Positions 11,313 through 22,287 of a stretch of 64,000 nt of DNA are shown one piece after another (the stretch's first letter is position 1; each line of letters starts with the position of its first letter). Under the pieces are notes generated by a model. That model was not told the DNA's origin, searched no databases, and worked only from the letters and a program-made list of their open reading frames with translations. This DNA is from Typhlomys cinereus (lineage: Eukaryota; Chordata; Mammalia; Rodentia; Platacanthomyidae): assembly GCA_023101885.1 (NCBI GenBank), contig JALPQD010000138.1:4316903-4380902 (forward strand). The letters are read 5' to 3'. A program made the position numbers and the translations under genes.

Positions 11313-11507
11313 AGAGTAACTGAAATCTACCATGTACTGTCCTGTCATTTTGCCATCAGGAGAAAAATAGTGCTGTTTAACTTTTCAAAACTTCAGCTTT
11401 AGCATGTTGCTTTTGATTTTTCCTGGAAGTAAGAAGTAGATACTGGATTTCATGACTGTCCTGCTGTCAATCTCTGCATGAGATAGTCTTCAGGCTACTG
11501 ACACTCC
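11313..11507 (-). repeat. Right arm of the inverted duplication
   Basis: It pairs with 10397-10617 in opposite orientation. It lacks about 12 nt and 7 nt present in the left arm, so one arm has deletions or the other insertions. The arms could form a large cruciform or stem, or simply record a local inverted duplication. Confidence 0.85.
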
Positions 11508-11690
11508 ATTAATTATCCTATAAACAGCTATGCCATTTATTTGCACAGGATTTTCATATGTCCTCTTCATGCTAAGTTAGTGTTCCTCAGGGAAGAGCTA
11601 AAAATAATGAGTGTTTGTCAAAAAGAGTCCATTTCCATAGGAGGCCTAGAGTAAGGAGGTAATTCATCCCAGAAATTTAAATGTTAAATA
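11508..11690. other. Gene-free interval
   Basis: Nothing recognised. Confidence 0.3.
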
Positions 11691-11783
11691 CCGAGAGAGA
11701 AAGAGAGAGAGAGACAGAGAGAGAGACAGAGAGACAGAGAGACAGAGAGACAGAGACAGAGAAACAGAGAGAGAGAGAGAAAG

Positions 11784-11814
<31 letters not shown>

Positions 11815-11815
11815 G
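11691..11815. repeat. (GAGA)n/(GACA)n purine-rich microsatellite
   Basis: About 120 bases of GAGA with interspersed GACA units. Frames on both strands through it encode only Arg/Glu or Ser/Leu repeats and are artefacts. Confidence 0.95.
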
Positions 11816-13204
11816 CCAAGCTTTACAATCTTGTCTCCCCTGCATTTCAATAGGCCAGATAACAATCCTAGGAAGACTGAACACCAATTTTCCATATAGA
11901 ATTATGCTCAAGATTAATAAAATATGAAGAGCTCAATGGGATCCTCATAACACTGACTTGAAAATGTTAAATAAATTGTATTTGAAGATGGCATTATGAG
12001 CTGGTAGATTAATATCTAGTAATAGAATCTGAGCACTTGTGGCAAGGATCTCTGGGGATTAGAGAAAGCTTTAACTATAGGACCACATTTGAAACAGTCC
12101 AGCCCAGGCTGCCTTAAGCTTGCATAAGCCTGTTTAGCTAGACAGCTCTGACGAAGAACAAGGCTATGAACAATTGTGTTAGAAAGCATAGTTGGACATT
12201 TTAGTTAATTTTAGTATATGAAAAGGTGTACTTACCTTTGGCTCTGAAAACCTCCCTAAAATACCCACAAAGATTTGTTTAAAGTCAAAAATGGAATTCT
12301 AGAGACAAACAGGAAAAAATCAATGGTACATGAGAAAGGGTACCCTATCAGAGAGACCCTCCTGGTCATCTGTATGATAAGATAGATAGTAGGCCAAACC
12401 TTCATCCCCCAGGGGACTGCCCCAATATTTCTACATAGCACTTAACATATTATATTACATAGTTTTAGTATCTTTCCTTTCCCACTTCTCTGCCATATCC
12501 CCAGCATCTAAAAGAGTACCTGATACAGAATATGCATGCAATAAATAATCTGTCACATAAAAGCATCAATATTTGTTTGATACAAGGAAAGCACAGCTAA
12601 CAATGGAAACTAAGTTGCCAAAATGAAGAAACCAAAATTGAGTGTGTGCAGAAAGAGACCATGATAAAATGTGGTCCATTCCTGCTGATGATGCCAGAAC
12701 TTTTGAGGTAAAGACAATTGGTTTTTCAGAGGACAGGAATGCAGGATTGAGCAAAACTAAGCACTGAGAATCTAAATAAGGAGAAATTGGATGCCAAGAT
12801 CCTCTCTTTTGTTCCAATCATACCAATAATTACATTAGATGCTGATGAGTACACAGTGCAATTAAGGGGAGGAGTCTAACAAACTAGGTTACAACAAACA
12901 ATTTGCAATTATATGTTGTCTACAAGAGACACTTGGAATACAAAGGCGTGGGTTGAAAGCCAGAAGACTGGAAAAGAATAAATGCCATGTAAAAAAAATC
13001 TATCAATTTGTGATTCATCATATGAACTATTTCTAACCACTACTACTAAAAACATGTTTCTTTCCTATCATCTCTTTTGTCTAAAACTCTACTTCAATAG
13101 GATTGTTTTTGTCTATATTATTGCAAAGGTTCCTTTAGCTTTTCTTTGTTGTTCAGTTTTATAAAAATGTTTCCTGTGTTCAAATAGTACCATTTTATTA
13201 GTCC
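11816..13204. other. Gene-free interval with an L2-like 3' end
   Basis: Mostly unrecognised AT-rich DNA. At 12485-12560 the order 'catatccccagcatctaaaa', 'gatacagaatatgcatgcaa' and 'taaat' resembles the 3' end of an L2 element in plus orientation. Confidence 0.35.
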
Positions 13205-13376
13205 ACTCTCTTTTTACTAATTTATTTGAGGTGGGCAGGTGTACACACCACAGTGCACATGTGGAGGATAGAGGACAAATTTTGGACATCTCTTCTTCCA
13301 CAACAGACTCAAGACTAGAACTCACTTCACCAGGTTTATACATAGGCTTCTTTACCCACTGAGCCATTTCATCAAT
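13205..13376 (-). mobile_element. B3-like SINE relic
   Basis: The plus strand shows 'gtggaggatagaggacaaat', 'caagactagaactcacttca' and 'acccactgagccatttcatc', the antisense of a B3-type SINE. It abuts the left copy of the long duplication around the L1. Confidence 0.6.
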
Positions 13377-13511
13377 CCCTATTAGTCAACTTTCTAACTG
13401 ATTAATTATTCCTTTTATTATCTCTATTCAGGAAGCCTATGCAGAAAATGATTTATTTTTACATATTTTCCTTTGTTTCAAAATGTTTTATTTAGCTGTC
13501 TTATTGTTTCT
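13377..13511 (+). repeat. Left copy of the ~134-bp duplication flanking an L1
   Basis: This block and 15093-15226 are about 96% identical (about five substitutions and one T indel seen). Two of the differences are TG here against CG in the right copy, consistent with CpG decay. The copies exactly bracket the L1 at 13512-15092. Confidence 0.92.
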
Positions 13512-15092
13512 TTTTTTCTTTTTATTTTTTCTTTCTAATCTTTTTATATATTTTTTTTCCATTCATACAAACTTAATAGGTACCCCAGTCCCCTCCCTCC
13601 CTCTGCCCCCTCCCTGGATCCCCTTGCTCCCTCCTCCTTTTTCCCCTTTACCCCCCTCCTTCTCTTTCTCCCAGTGCGCCCTCTCCCCTATCCCTGAAGC
13701 ATCCTTTAGTGTGCACGTCAAACTTCCCTCTGGGTCTTCCTCTCTGATGAGGTGTAAAGACTCAGTGGCATTGCCTAGAGCTCTTTCTTGTGTCCCCCTT
13801 TAGTATAGGAACACTAGTATGGCTGTTAATCCCTCACCTCTAAGGATCCTAGTGCCTGTGATCCATGCTAGACTTTGGGGGGTTAATGACATGTCGGTTA
13901 TCGCACAGGTCATGCAAAGTCCTATTATGATTACTTCAGCCCTAACTTGTGTGGAGTATCTTGCATATGGTCGCTCCTCCCCATCTTTAGGCTCTTACAA
14001 TCCTACCGTCCCCTCTTCCGCAAATTTCCCTGAGCTTTAGGATGGGGAGAGATTTGGCTGGTCTGGTACCAGGTGATTAATGTAGGGTCTCTGATTTTTC
14101 CAGTTTTGCTGTTCCTGCACCACCCTTGGCTCCATCCTGATTGGTATTGGATGTCACCTCCTAGCCAGAGATAAAAGGCTGTTAAAATAGAGTCTTACTA
14201 TAAGAGTAGATTCAAAGGTAGATGGAATAAGAGTAGGAGACTGTGGTGGGGGGAAGGGTCAGTCTCCCATTTTCAGGATGGTTACCATCTATCTGCCAGA
14301 CTCTATGCCCTCCCTGACAGGTGAGATCAAACCCCATCAGCTGCAAGTGACCAGTAAGGAAAGTCTGTGATGTCTCACTACTTACTTGCAGTCCTTCATG
14401 GTGGCCTATTTTCTCTGCTGTAGCATGATCCCCTCTCTGGTGGGGTCCTCCTTCACCTTCCCTCTTGTTTATAATCTTTGCAATTACTGTAGGTATTACA
14501 GAGATTTATCTTTGAGTATGTCACTAAGTGGGTTTGGTACTAGGATCCACCTGTTAGGGAGTACATACGGTACTTAATTTTCTGGGTCTGGGATAATTCA
14601 CTCAATATAATTTTTTCTAATTCCATCCATTTCCTGGCAAATTTCATTAATTCATCTTCTTTGATGGCTGAATAGTATTCCATTGTATAAATGTACCACA
14701 TTTTCCTTATCCACTCATCAACTGTTGGACATTTGGGTTTATTTCATGACTTTGCTATTATAAACAGTGCTGCTATGAACATGGTCGTGCTTGTGTCATT
14801 GAGGTGAATTTTTGCTGTATGGGGGATTATTCCCAAAAGTGGAATAGCAGGGTCATATGGCATTTCAATCTTTAACTTTTTTAAGAATCGCCAGACTGCT
14901 CACCAGAGTGGTCTTATAAGCCTGCATTCCCACCAGCAATGTAAGAGAGCTCCCTTCTCACCACATCCTCTCCAGCATTTGGTGTTGTTTGTATAGTGGA
15001 TTTTTGCTATCCTGACCGGGGTGAGATGATATCTCAGGGAGGTTTTGATTTGCATTTCCCTGATGGCTAAGGATGCAGAGCATTTCACCAGC
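13512..15092 (-). mobile_element. 5'-truncated L1 retrotransposon
   Basis: The element is on the minus strand. Its 3' end is at the left (T-rich run from 13511 is the poly(A) tail), followed by a purine-rich 3' UTR whose complement is the C/T-rich stretch 13580-13690. The C-terminal part of ORF2 lies at 14540-15092. It is truncated at its 5' end at 15092 and is about 1.58 kb long, flanked by duplicated target DNA. The same 3' UTR type occurs at 15556-15719. It inserted into what looks like older L1M-type sequence. Confidence 0.9.
14540..15092 (-). pseudogene. L1 ORF2 C-terminal fragment, inactivated
   Basis: Reading from the 5' truncation point, the translation contains [21 protein letters not shown] and [19 protein letters not shown], the conserved Cys-rich C-terminal signature of L1 ORF2. 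An in-frame TGA at about 14898, after the WWEC motif, and a second one further on interrupt the frame. The normal-looking terminator is at 14540-14542. The endonuclease and reverse-transcriptase domains are absent, so the copy cannot move by itself. Confidence 0.9.
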
Positions 15093-15226
15093 CCCTACCA
15101 GTCAACTTTCTAACTGATTAATTATTCCTTTTATTATCTCTATTCAGGAAGCCTGTGCAGAAAACGATTTATTTTTACATATTTTCCTTTGTTTCAAAAT
15201 GTTTATTTAGCTGTCTTATCGTTTCT
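15093..15226 (+). repeat. Right copy of the ~134-bp duplication flanking an L1
   Basis: Partner of 13377-13511. The sequence continues into 'tatccactgtgaacatgttc', whereas the left copy runs into the L1 poly(A) tail. This defines the insertion breakpoints. Confidence 0.92.
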
Positions 15227-15365
15227 ATCCACTGTGAACATGTTCGTCTTCACCTCATTGAGCAGAGTCACAATGGTTGCTTCAAAGTTCCTTTCTGCTA
15301 GTTCCAGTGTTTACATCATCTCATGGTGCTCTCTTGATGGTAATTTCCAAGGGGAAAAATGAGTC
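15227..15365 (-). mobile_element. Old L1M-type fragment hosting the younger L1
   Basis: The order 'cacctcattgagcagagtca', 'aatggttgcttcaaagttcc' and 'tgctagttccagtgtt' matches antisense landmarks of ancient L1M internal sequence. The long duplication probably belongs to the same old element. Confidence 0.45.
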
Positions 15366-15536
15366 ATATGTGTGAGTTCTTCAAATCCTCATGTTTTGGA
15401 AAGAAAAATGTTTGCATAGACAGGAGGAATGGGGGAAAACACATTGCATACATGCATGCAATTGTCAGAGAACAAACTAAAAATCCTTTTTAAAACAAAA
15501 TCTAGAGCTTCAGAGATTGATTTTAAAAGACAAGAC

Positions 15537-15738
15537 AAGAAAGCATCCTCTTGGGGAGAGTCAGGCATGCACAAGAAAGGACTCTCTGGGAATTGGGGGG
15601 GGAGGAACTGGGGTGAGGGGAGGGGGAGCAGGGGGTTCTGGGGTAGGAGGAGGGAGGGAGGGAACTGGTGTACCTTTTAAGTTTGTATGAGCTGAAATAA
15701 TAATAAAAAAATTTAAAAAAAGAAAGCATCCTCTTGGG
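15537..15738 (+). mobile_element. Very short L1 insertion, 3' UTR only
   Basis: A G-rich segment followed by 'aactggtgtaccttttaagt' and an A-rich tail is flanked by an identical 19-bp duplication, AAGAAAGCATCCTCTTGGG, at 15537-15555 and 15720-15738. The inserted part (15556-15719) is the plus-strand counterpart of the 3' UTR of the L1 at 13512-15092. It is an extreme 5' truncation. Confidence 0.88.
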
Positions 15739-16198
15739 CTCACCCATTCCTTTAAATCTTAGTTCCCAGTGGGTGTCCTTTTTGAGAGCCTTTAGATATA
15801 AATGTGCTAAATCATTGAAGGATTAATCCATTGATGATTTCATCACTCAGTGAATTACTGGCCAGTGGAGCTTAGCAGTAGACCAGTTAGGTGGTCTTTA
15901 GAGGGTATGCTTGGGCCTGGGACCCTTTCTTACTGTCTGTCCCCTGGCATCCACGAGGTAAGACCCTTTTACCATGATGCTTCTGTCTCTTCTCAAGCTT
16001 AAAAGTAATGGGGTCAACTGACCAGGAACCGGAAGCACCCTGTTCTCCCTTAAGCCACTTGCTCTGGCATTTTGTCAAAGTGTCAAAAAGGTGACAAGCA
16101 CAAACTTCATGTCCTTATGGATCATACCTTAGCTGTTGCAAATGTTATGATGCTGTAAAAGACTCTGGATTCTACTCTATTCTCTCAAAAGTGATGCT

Positions 16199-16237
<39 letters not shown>

Positions 16238-17224
16238 AGAAGGACTAAATGGAAACTGAAAATTCTCTGGAAATAGGAGTTCAATGCTCAGTGAATTTTT
16301 TTTTTAATCATTAGCTGGATGCACTGACTCTCCTTCATGAACAAGGGTTTCAGGCATTGTTCTGAGATTTCCAGAGTCCGTGCTAATAATTCTGGGGCTC
16401 CGTCTCTCTCACATTTTCCTTTCTGGGATTCTTTGACACTTTTTTGGCAGTCACCTGAACTCTGTTGTTGGGCCAGCACAAGGGTGGGTTTTTTTTTTAA
16501 TTAAGGTTCTATTGCTGCAGTAGTGGTGGGTGTAGCCAAACTCAAAGCTGCCTGAACAGAAAACTCACCTGTGGGTCTCAGATCAAAATTCATTTACTTT
16601 GTTCATTCTCCAGGATGTTCAGATAACTGCTTTTACCGGTATTTACAGTTGCTAAGAAATGAACAGATGAGTAAAAGATTATTACTAAGCCTTGCTAGAG
16701 ACAGAACCCTTCTTCCACCATTTTTATAGTATCAAATGAAGGGACAAACAATGTGTATCACGAGACACAATGTAAGAACAGAGCATAGAGAAGTGAACTA
16801 TCTCTAGCCAGGTGATCTTAGAAAGGCACCAAGTGGCTGTGAGTCTGCTCAGTTAAGGAAGGATAACTGAGGCTTCCCTGGGTGGTGGAATCAACTGATA
16901 CTGCAGTCTTTAGCAGAGCAACTGGAGATGGCAGGACTAGCAAGTGCAGACTCACCGAAGGCTAAGAGTCCTGTAAAGGAACAAAACCAAGCCCAGAAAG
17001 TGGCCAGATATGGGCTGCTGTGCACACTGCTGTTGCCCTCTGTGGATGAGCTTCCAGCTTAGGAAAGGACTGGGGTTCAGTACTTTGTACAGAGAAGCAC
17101 TTTCAGAAAGACCAGCAAGTAGCCTCCAGCTGGAAAGTAGAGGCAGGTCCTCCACGCTCACAGAATTAGCTCTCCATAGCTCAGGAGCTTCGTCTCTAAA
17201 CTCTTAGTAGCAGCTCTAATCAAC
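15739..17224. other. Gene-free interval with a 36-nt T-run
   Basis: A poly(T) run at 16200-16236 may be the A-tail of a decayed minus-strand retrocopy, but no body is recognisable. Another T-run lies at 16299-16305. The frame at 16952-17207 has no known homolog. Otherwise nothing recognised. Confidence 0.35.
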
Positions 17225-17345
17225 CACCATGTGCAGCTGCTGAGAATTCCCTTTAAAGGCAGACCTTGCAGCCATTATCCCCAGAGTGGGGGCCTACAGT
17301 CCTGCATGTCTAACAAGCTCCTAAGTGACGCCAACATGGTTAATA
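17225..17345 (+). mobile_element. MER5A-like hAT-Charlie relic
   Basis: 'gagtgggggcctacagtcct', 'gtctaacaagctcctaagtg' and 'acgcc' resemble part of the MER5A non-autonomous DNA transposon. Only a partial, diverged match is visible. Confidence 0.35.
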
Positions 17346-17497
17346 TGTGCAATACACTTTGATTGCCGAAGTTATATACAACCCCGGTTTAATTTTTTTA
17401 CAAACTTTTTCATTTCATTTGCTTACTTACCTTCAAAACTATGGGGTTTGGGATGTGTTGTATATATTAATAAGCCACCCATCTAAGATTCCAAAAC

Positions 17498-17704
17498 AAA
17501 AATATCCCTTGTCTGAGCTGGAGAAATGGCTCAGGGTTAAGACTCTGCCTCACAAGCCGAAAGTCCTGAGTTCAGATCCCATGTAAAAATGGCAGTGGCT
17601 TGCACTTCTGGCCCTGGAGAATGGAGTCTGAGAGTGAAGCAAAAAGGAGGTGGATGATTCCAGAAGCACCCTTGGTCCTGCACAGGGACATACAGGGCCC
17701 TCTG

Positions 17705-17751
<47 letters not shown>

Positions 17752-17766
17752 TACACACACACACAT

Positions 17767-17811
<45 letters not shown>

Positions 17812-17851
17812 AAGTTTTTTTTTAAATTACATTTAAAAAAATATCCCTTGT
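17498..17851 (+). mobile_element. Lineage-specific tRNA-derived SINE with CA/GA tail
   Basis: A 15-bp direct repeat, AAAAATATCCCTTGT, sits at 17498-17512 and 17837-17851. Between them the SINE starts 'ctgagctggagaaatggctc', has a B-box-like 'cctgagttcagatcccatg' and the body 'gtgaagcaaaaaggaggtgg', then a (CA)n tract at 17707-17776 and (GA)n at 17777-17808. This is one of the best preserved copies in the window. Confidence 0.92.
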
Positions 17852-18725
17852 GTTACAGATCACCATCTGTATTACCTGGTAAGTCTCTGATTTCCACTCA
17901 GTACAATGTTCCTTTCTCGCCACCACACCCCACCTTGGATTCTCCTCCCAATCTCATTTCCTGGATTATGTTTCTCTCAGCATAGGGATGGTATCTTGTC
18001 ACTTAGATCAAGATCCTTTCGGTACAAAATATGCTCAGCAAGTTTGACTGATAAGTAAATGTAATAGGTTTGAGATCCAATATTAAAATAAAAGCATAAG
18101 AGGAGTTTCAATGACTGTGTAAATTGCCCGATGCATCACAGTCTGGGGAAAACATTCAGGACCTGCTCATATTTCATTACCTCAGTAAGGCACTATTCAT
18201 AGTTCCTGCCTGTGAGGGTGCACCCCCTGCGCATATTCCAACTAAAGAGAATGAAGGATTCCAGGAAACCTCTGAAAAAAGGGAAATTTGTCTTAAAATC
18301 ATTAAGCCCAAATAAATGTTTTTCAAATTAAATGATCGCTTTTAATACTTTTTAAAATAGCCAGCACGGTATGGCAGCATAAATGATTTCTCTAGGAAGG
18401 TTATCTGAGATTAACCAGGAAAAGAAGATTTAGCGAATGGACTCTAGCATGTCGTTTATTCGAACCTTTCCATTGTCTGGTCCTTCGTGAGTCTTTTCCA
18501 TATGACCTGAAAAACCCTCTGCTGTTCCTGAAACTTCAGAGGATTCATGTGTACGCAGCAGTAAGAGGAAACTGGGCCACTGAGCAGCTAAGAGACGATG
18601 CTCGCAGCAGGTGTGACTACTGCCTGGTGACCTCGGGGCCTCTCAGAGATGACTGTTTTGCTTAGACACACATCAATTACACCCATCAACCACTGGCTCA
18701 AGAAAGCCAATGGTAAATATACTAA
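17852..18725. other. Gene-free interval, nothing recognised
   Basis: Around 18430-18660 the sequence holds several CpGs and looks unique, but I see no coding frame or known element. Confidence 0.35.
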
Positions 18726-18965
18726 CAACCAGAAGAGTAATAATATTACTAACTTATTGTGAGTGTTTCACAAAACACTTTAGTGTGTGTTTTCATTTCA
18801 TTATACAATGACCTTGTAAGAGCCCAGAGAGAATATTTTGAACCAATTATATATATAATTGAAGGGTCTGACAGAAAAGTGGCCTGTTTGGGTCACAAAA
18901 CCGCTAAGTGGTTAAACTAGAACTCATATTCAATTCTCTTAATTTCTAATTTCATAGGCTCTTAC
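18726..18965 (+). mobile_element. MIR SINE relic
   Basis: The order 'ttagtgtgtgttttcatttc', 'acaatgaccttgtaagagcc' and 'gtcacaaaaccgctaagtgg' follows the MIR core and 3' part in plus orientation, at old-repeat divergence. Confidence 0.55.
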
Positions 18966-20145
18966 TACTCCATGCCACTTACCAGTTCTTCAGCTGAGTA
19001 AATAGAGAAGCTAGGGAACTGAAGGGGAAGGTTACTAGCAAATGACATTCTAGACAGGATGAAGTGGATGTAGTTCCTAGACCCAAAATATGTTGCCCTG
19101 TGTTGTAAATAATCTACCCACATACAGGTGGATAGATTTTCCAGAAACCAAACACTAGGGTTGCCCAACCAATCCAAAAATTTTCTCTATACAGATGTAC
19201 TGAACGAATAAGAGCAGAGAGCATGTACAAAAATCCTTAATGTTAGCAGGAAATTGTAAGCAATATATGAGCAAGAATTATTTATACAAGACTTCCGGAT
19301 AATAGCTATAACCAGTACTCTAGCAGGAAATCATGCCTTTGGGGGCTAGTGAAGGAGGAAGCACACAATTCATGATCATCAAGTTACCATTTAGTCAATA
19401 AGCAGAATAAGCATAGATGGATATTTTTCCTAATTACCGCGCTATAAATGACTAAAATTCTATTGGCGATATGCTATACATTTTATGGAAATAAGAGAGA
19501 GGGAGAAGTTGTGGAAGTCCCATGTAGACCTTCAGGTACAAAATCACCTTCATCCCCAAACTATGAACAGCTCACACAGCTGTATCTTTCTGCTGAGAAC
19601 TGTACCCAAGTAAATGAAAGTCACCTCCCCTGGGAATCTGTGGGAGACTGACTCCCCCCCAGGGTGTTTCCACACATAGGAATTGACTAGCATGGGGTGT
19701 AAAGGGATTGCTCATTTTCTCAAGGTAAATTAACTGCACAACCTTCAGGTGGCTCCTAAGTTCCCTAGGATTGGAGGTGGGGCTGTATGGCTAGCTTTTT
19801 TTTTTTTTTTTTTTTTTTTTAGCTGTATCTGTATCTTTGCTTAACACTATCCTGCTTCCCTCACTTCTGCAAGGTTTTACCTGAAAGTTGACCTGTGATA
19901 TGTCACTTTGATAGCACTACCCATGCCAGGATCTGCTTGACAGCAGCTATAATATGAATGGAGAAATATGAATTGGATCCAGAGGGATCCAATTTCTATC
20001 TCAGAGCTCCATTTATTGGGTTTCAGAAAATCTTCAGCCATGTGAGTTTATCCAATAGACTTTCTTTCTTAACACAAGGCACAACACTCTATTCTGTGCC
20101 TTGGATGTACAACGGCATATTATTCCTTGAGGAATAATAATAATG
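18966..20145. other. Gene-free interval with a T-run and a short palindrome
   Basis: A T-run occupies 19796-19820. A perfect 10-bp inverted repeat with a 4-nt loop is at 19971-19994 (listed separately). No gene was recognised. Confidence 0.35.
19971..19994. repeat. Perfect short inverted repeat
   Basis: AATTGGATCC and GGATCCAATT, each 10 nt, flank the tetranucleotide AGAG. It could form a small hairpin. It may be coincidental. Confidence 0.9.
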
Positions 20146-20375
20146 GCTGCTTTACTTGTTGCGTCTGCATAGTGTGCTATACTCTGTGAAAAGAATTTTA
20201 GTATCAAAGTCTGATGGTGATTTTCTGACCCAGGTTCTAGAATTCATTCCTATTTTACAAACAAAGGAACTGTGACTTGGAGAGATTTGGTACTTTGACC
20301 CAAAGTCACAAAGATGGCAAGAGTCAGAAGCAAAATTTGAACCCAATTCTATGTGGCTCCAGAAAGCAAGTTCTT
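20146..20375 (+). mobile_element. MIR SINE relic
   Basis: 'ttcctattttacaaacaaag', 'gaactgtgacttggagagat' and 'caaagtcacaaagatggcaa', followed by 'tttgaacccaattctatg', give a clear ordered match to MIR in plus orientation. Confidence 0.7.
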
Positions 20376-21595
20376 AATAACTATATTTTCCTGCCTCTCT
20401 ACACCAAGTCAAGTTTATACAAATCAACTACTGAAACATGCAAGAGACCTGCAAAAGTCTCCATAAACTATCTACCTCACAGATTCACTTACATAAATTA
20501 TGAAACTGTACTGTACAGTCTCCGGCTCCTTCCTAGAGGAATCCTGATGAAGATTAGCTCTTATAGGGGGCATCAGTCACAGGACTGCTGCAAAACTTAA
20601 GAGTTGGGCATCTCTTACCAAAGATCTCAAATAAAATTCTTGGAACAAGAAGAGTCTCATACTGAAAGTTAGGACAGTACTTCTTATGGGTAAGCACCTC
20701 AAGCGGAGGACACTGAGGCAGGAACTAAATAAGATCGGAGGGCGGTGGGGCCACTATGGGTGGTTCCAGAAAGTACCAGCAGGGGGTAGGAAATTGAGTT
20801 ACCGAGTCTCTAGGAAACTGAAAATCACTTCTTTCTAGAAGAGTGGATGTTAGAAAATGCATCCACCAACTCTTACCTGCCACTGCTGATGTTTTTCTCA
20901 CAGTATGGGACTTCTGTCTAATCTTTGAGGACCTTTCCCGAGGAAGCTTTCAGATAGAGACTGATGAATCCACACATGAGAATCCACACATGATGGAACA
21001 GCAGATATCAAGGGGCTATAGGGAGGCACGAGTGGCATCTAGCACAGGTAACAAAGCCAAAACTGGGTCTTGGCTCCAAAGATTCAAAGGAATATCAGGA
21101 GCCATTGTTTTCAGCCACCAGGAAACATGTTGTTGAACACAAAGCAAATAAGAGCTGTTCTGACGCAGTTTTGAAGATGACCAGTGGCAGCCGCTGAGAA
21201 ATAAACACTCAGCTTTCGTTGGTATATTGAATCCATTTAATTAGGACGGAGGTGGCTAACTACCAGTGTAACAAGTGATGACTCAGACCTAGCAACAGAA
21301 CTACCACTTCTAAGACCATTTCTGTAGAATGGCAAAATTGGCTACATCTCTTCAGCATGAAAGGATAAATATCACTAATCCTTTTAGAAGAAAATAGTTT
21401 TGTTTCTTAATAAAAAGTGAACAAGGAAAAAGGAAAACCTCAAGTATGAACAGTCTATGTTCCATGCGTGACATTTTAGTTCTGCCTTCAAGTCTAAGGA
21501 AAATGCCCCACGTTGAAGCTCATAAGGAGCCATTCATTGCCCATGTATTGAAACTGGTTTTCTTTGGGGGAGAGGGTCATATGTGCCAGAGTCAA
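20376..21595. other. Gene-free interval, nothing recognised
   Basis: The frames at 20277-20600 and 20843-21136 have no recognisable homolog. At 20776-20789 CCAGCAGGGGGTAG resembles a CTCF core motif, without supporting evidence. Confidence 0.35.
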
Positions 21596-22020
21596 AGGTT
21601 GAGATGGAACATGTGGAGAAGTTAAAGCAAGATTTATTGATAGGGAGAAAAAGGGAGGAAGTCACGGATTCTCGGGAAATCTGTGAGGCAAGAGTTGCTA
21701 ATGGATGGATAGCTGGGTTGGGGTAATTATAGGACTAAGCAGGCTTCAAAAACAGTTGCTTTTCCTTATTGAGTAGTTTTAGTTTTAAATCTGAGTGGGA
21801 CTTTTGATCTCTTTATGTCTAATTTGACTTGATATATAGAGGTTCGACTCTTGATAACTAAGCTGTTTTTCTGTAGATCAAGGCAGTGTCTCTTTTTAAA
21901 GTAAACAGAAGTCTGGGGCAAGTTCTTGTAGATCAAGGAACTTAATCTCTTTTTGTAATAAATTTTGTACTAAACAGTAAACAGAGGTCTAGAAAAAGTT
22001 TCTAGAATTGGTGATCTTAT
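21596..22020 (-). repeat. Possible antisense LTR fragment
   Basis: It begins with 'caagatttattgatagggag' (AATAAA-like on the minus strand) and a purine-rich run, like 396-880. Family and ends are unknown. Confidence 0.2.
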
Positions 22021-22021
22021 A

Positions 22022-22204
22022 TCTTCAATGAGGGATCTGGTCAGTTCTTTTAGAATATTCCCAGAAGAGTGTGTGTGTGCGTGTGTGTACATGTGTGTGT
22101 GTGTGTGTTGGGAGGAAACCTTTGGGAACCTTCCCAGTCTTCAATGAGGGATCTGGTCAGTTCTTTTAGAATATTCCCAGAAGAGTGTGTGTGCGCGTGT
22201 GTGT

Positions 22205-22259
<55 letters not shown>

Positions 22260-22287
22260 GTGAGGAAACCTTTGGGAACCTTCCCAG
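22022..22287 (+). repeat. Tandem duplication with unequal (GT)n expansion
   Basis: Copy 1 (22022-22137, 116 bp) and copy 2 (22138-22287, 150 bp) share both flanks of a GT tract: 'tcttcaatgagggatctggt' at the start and 'gaggaaacctttgggaacct' at the end. The copies differ mainly in GT-tract length, so the duplication is recent and the microsatellite changed after or during it. Confidence 0.93.

Noticed and set aside
11677..11911. Overlapping frames on both strands in the GAGA tract
   Set aside because: Low-complexity translation of a microsatellite.
13483..13803. 106-codon plus-strand frame
   Set aside because: It lies antisense in the L1 poly(A) and purine-rich 3' UTR and has no homolog.
14540..15092. 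A coding gene at the ORF2-like frame
   Set aside because: It is the C-terminal end of L1 ORF2 with in-frame stops in a 5'-truncated element.
16200..16236. T-run as a terminator or as a sure retrocopy tail
   Set aside because: No element body or target duplication could be recognised beside it.
17537..17985. Cys/Val and His/Thr repeat frames
   Set aside because: Translation of the (CA)n/(GT)n tail of the SINE at 17498-17851.
22022..22287. CRISPR-like direct repeats
   Set aside because: Only two copies of a long unit with a GT tract. This is eukaryotic DNA and has no spacer array.
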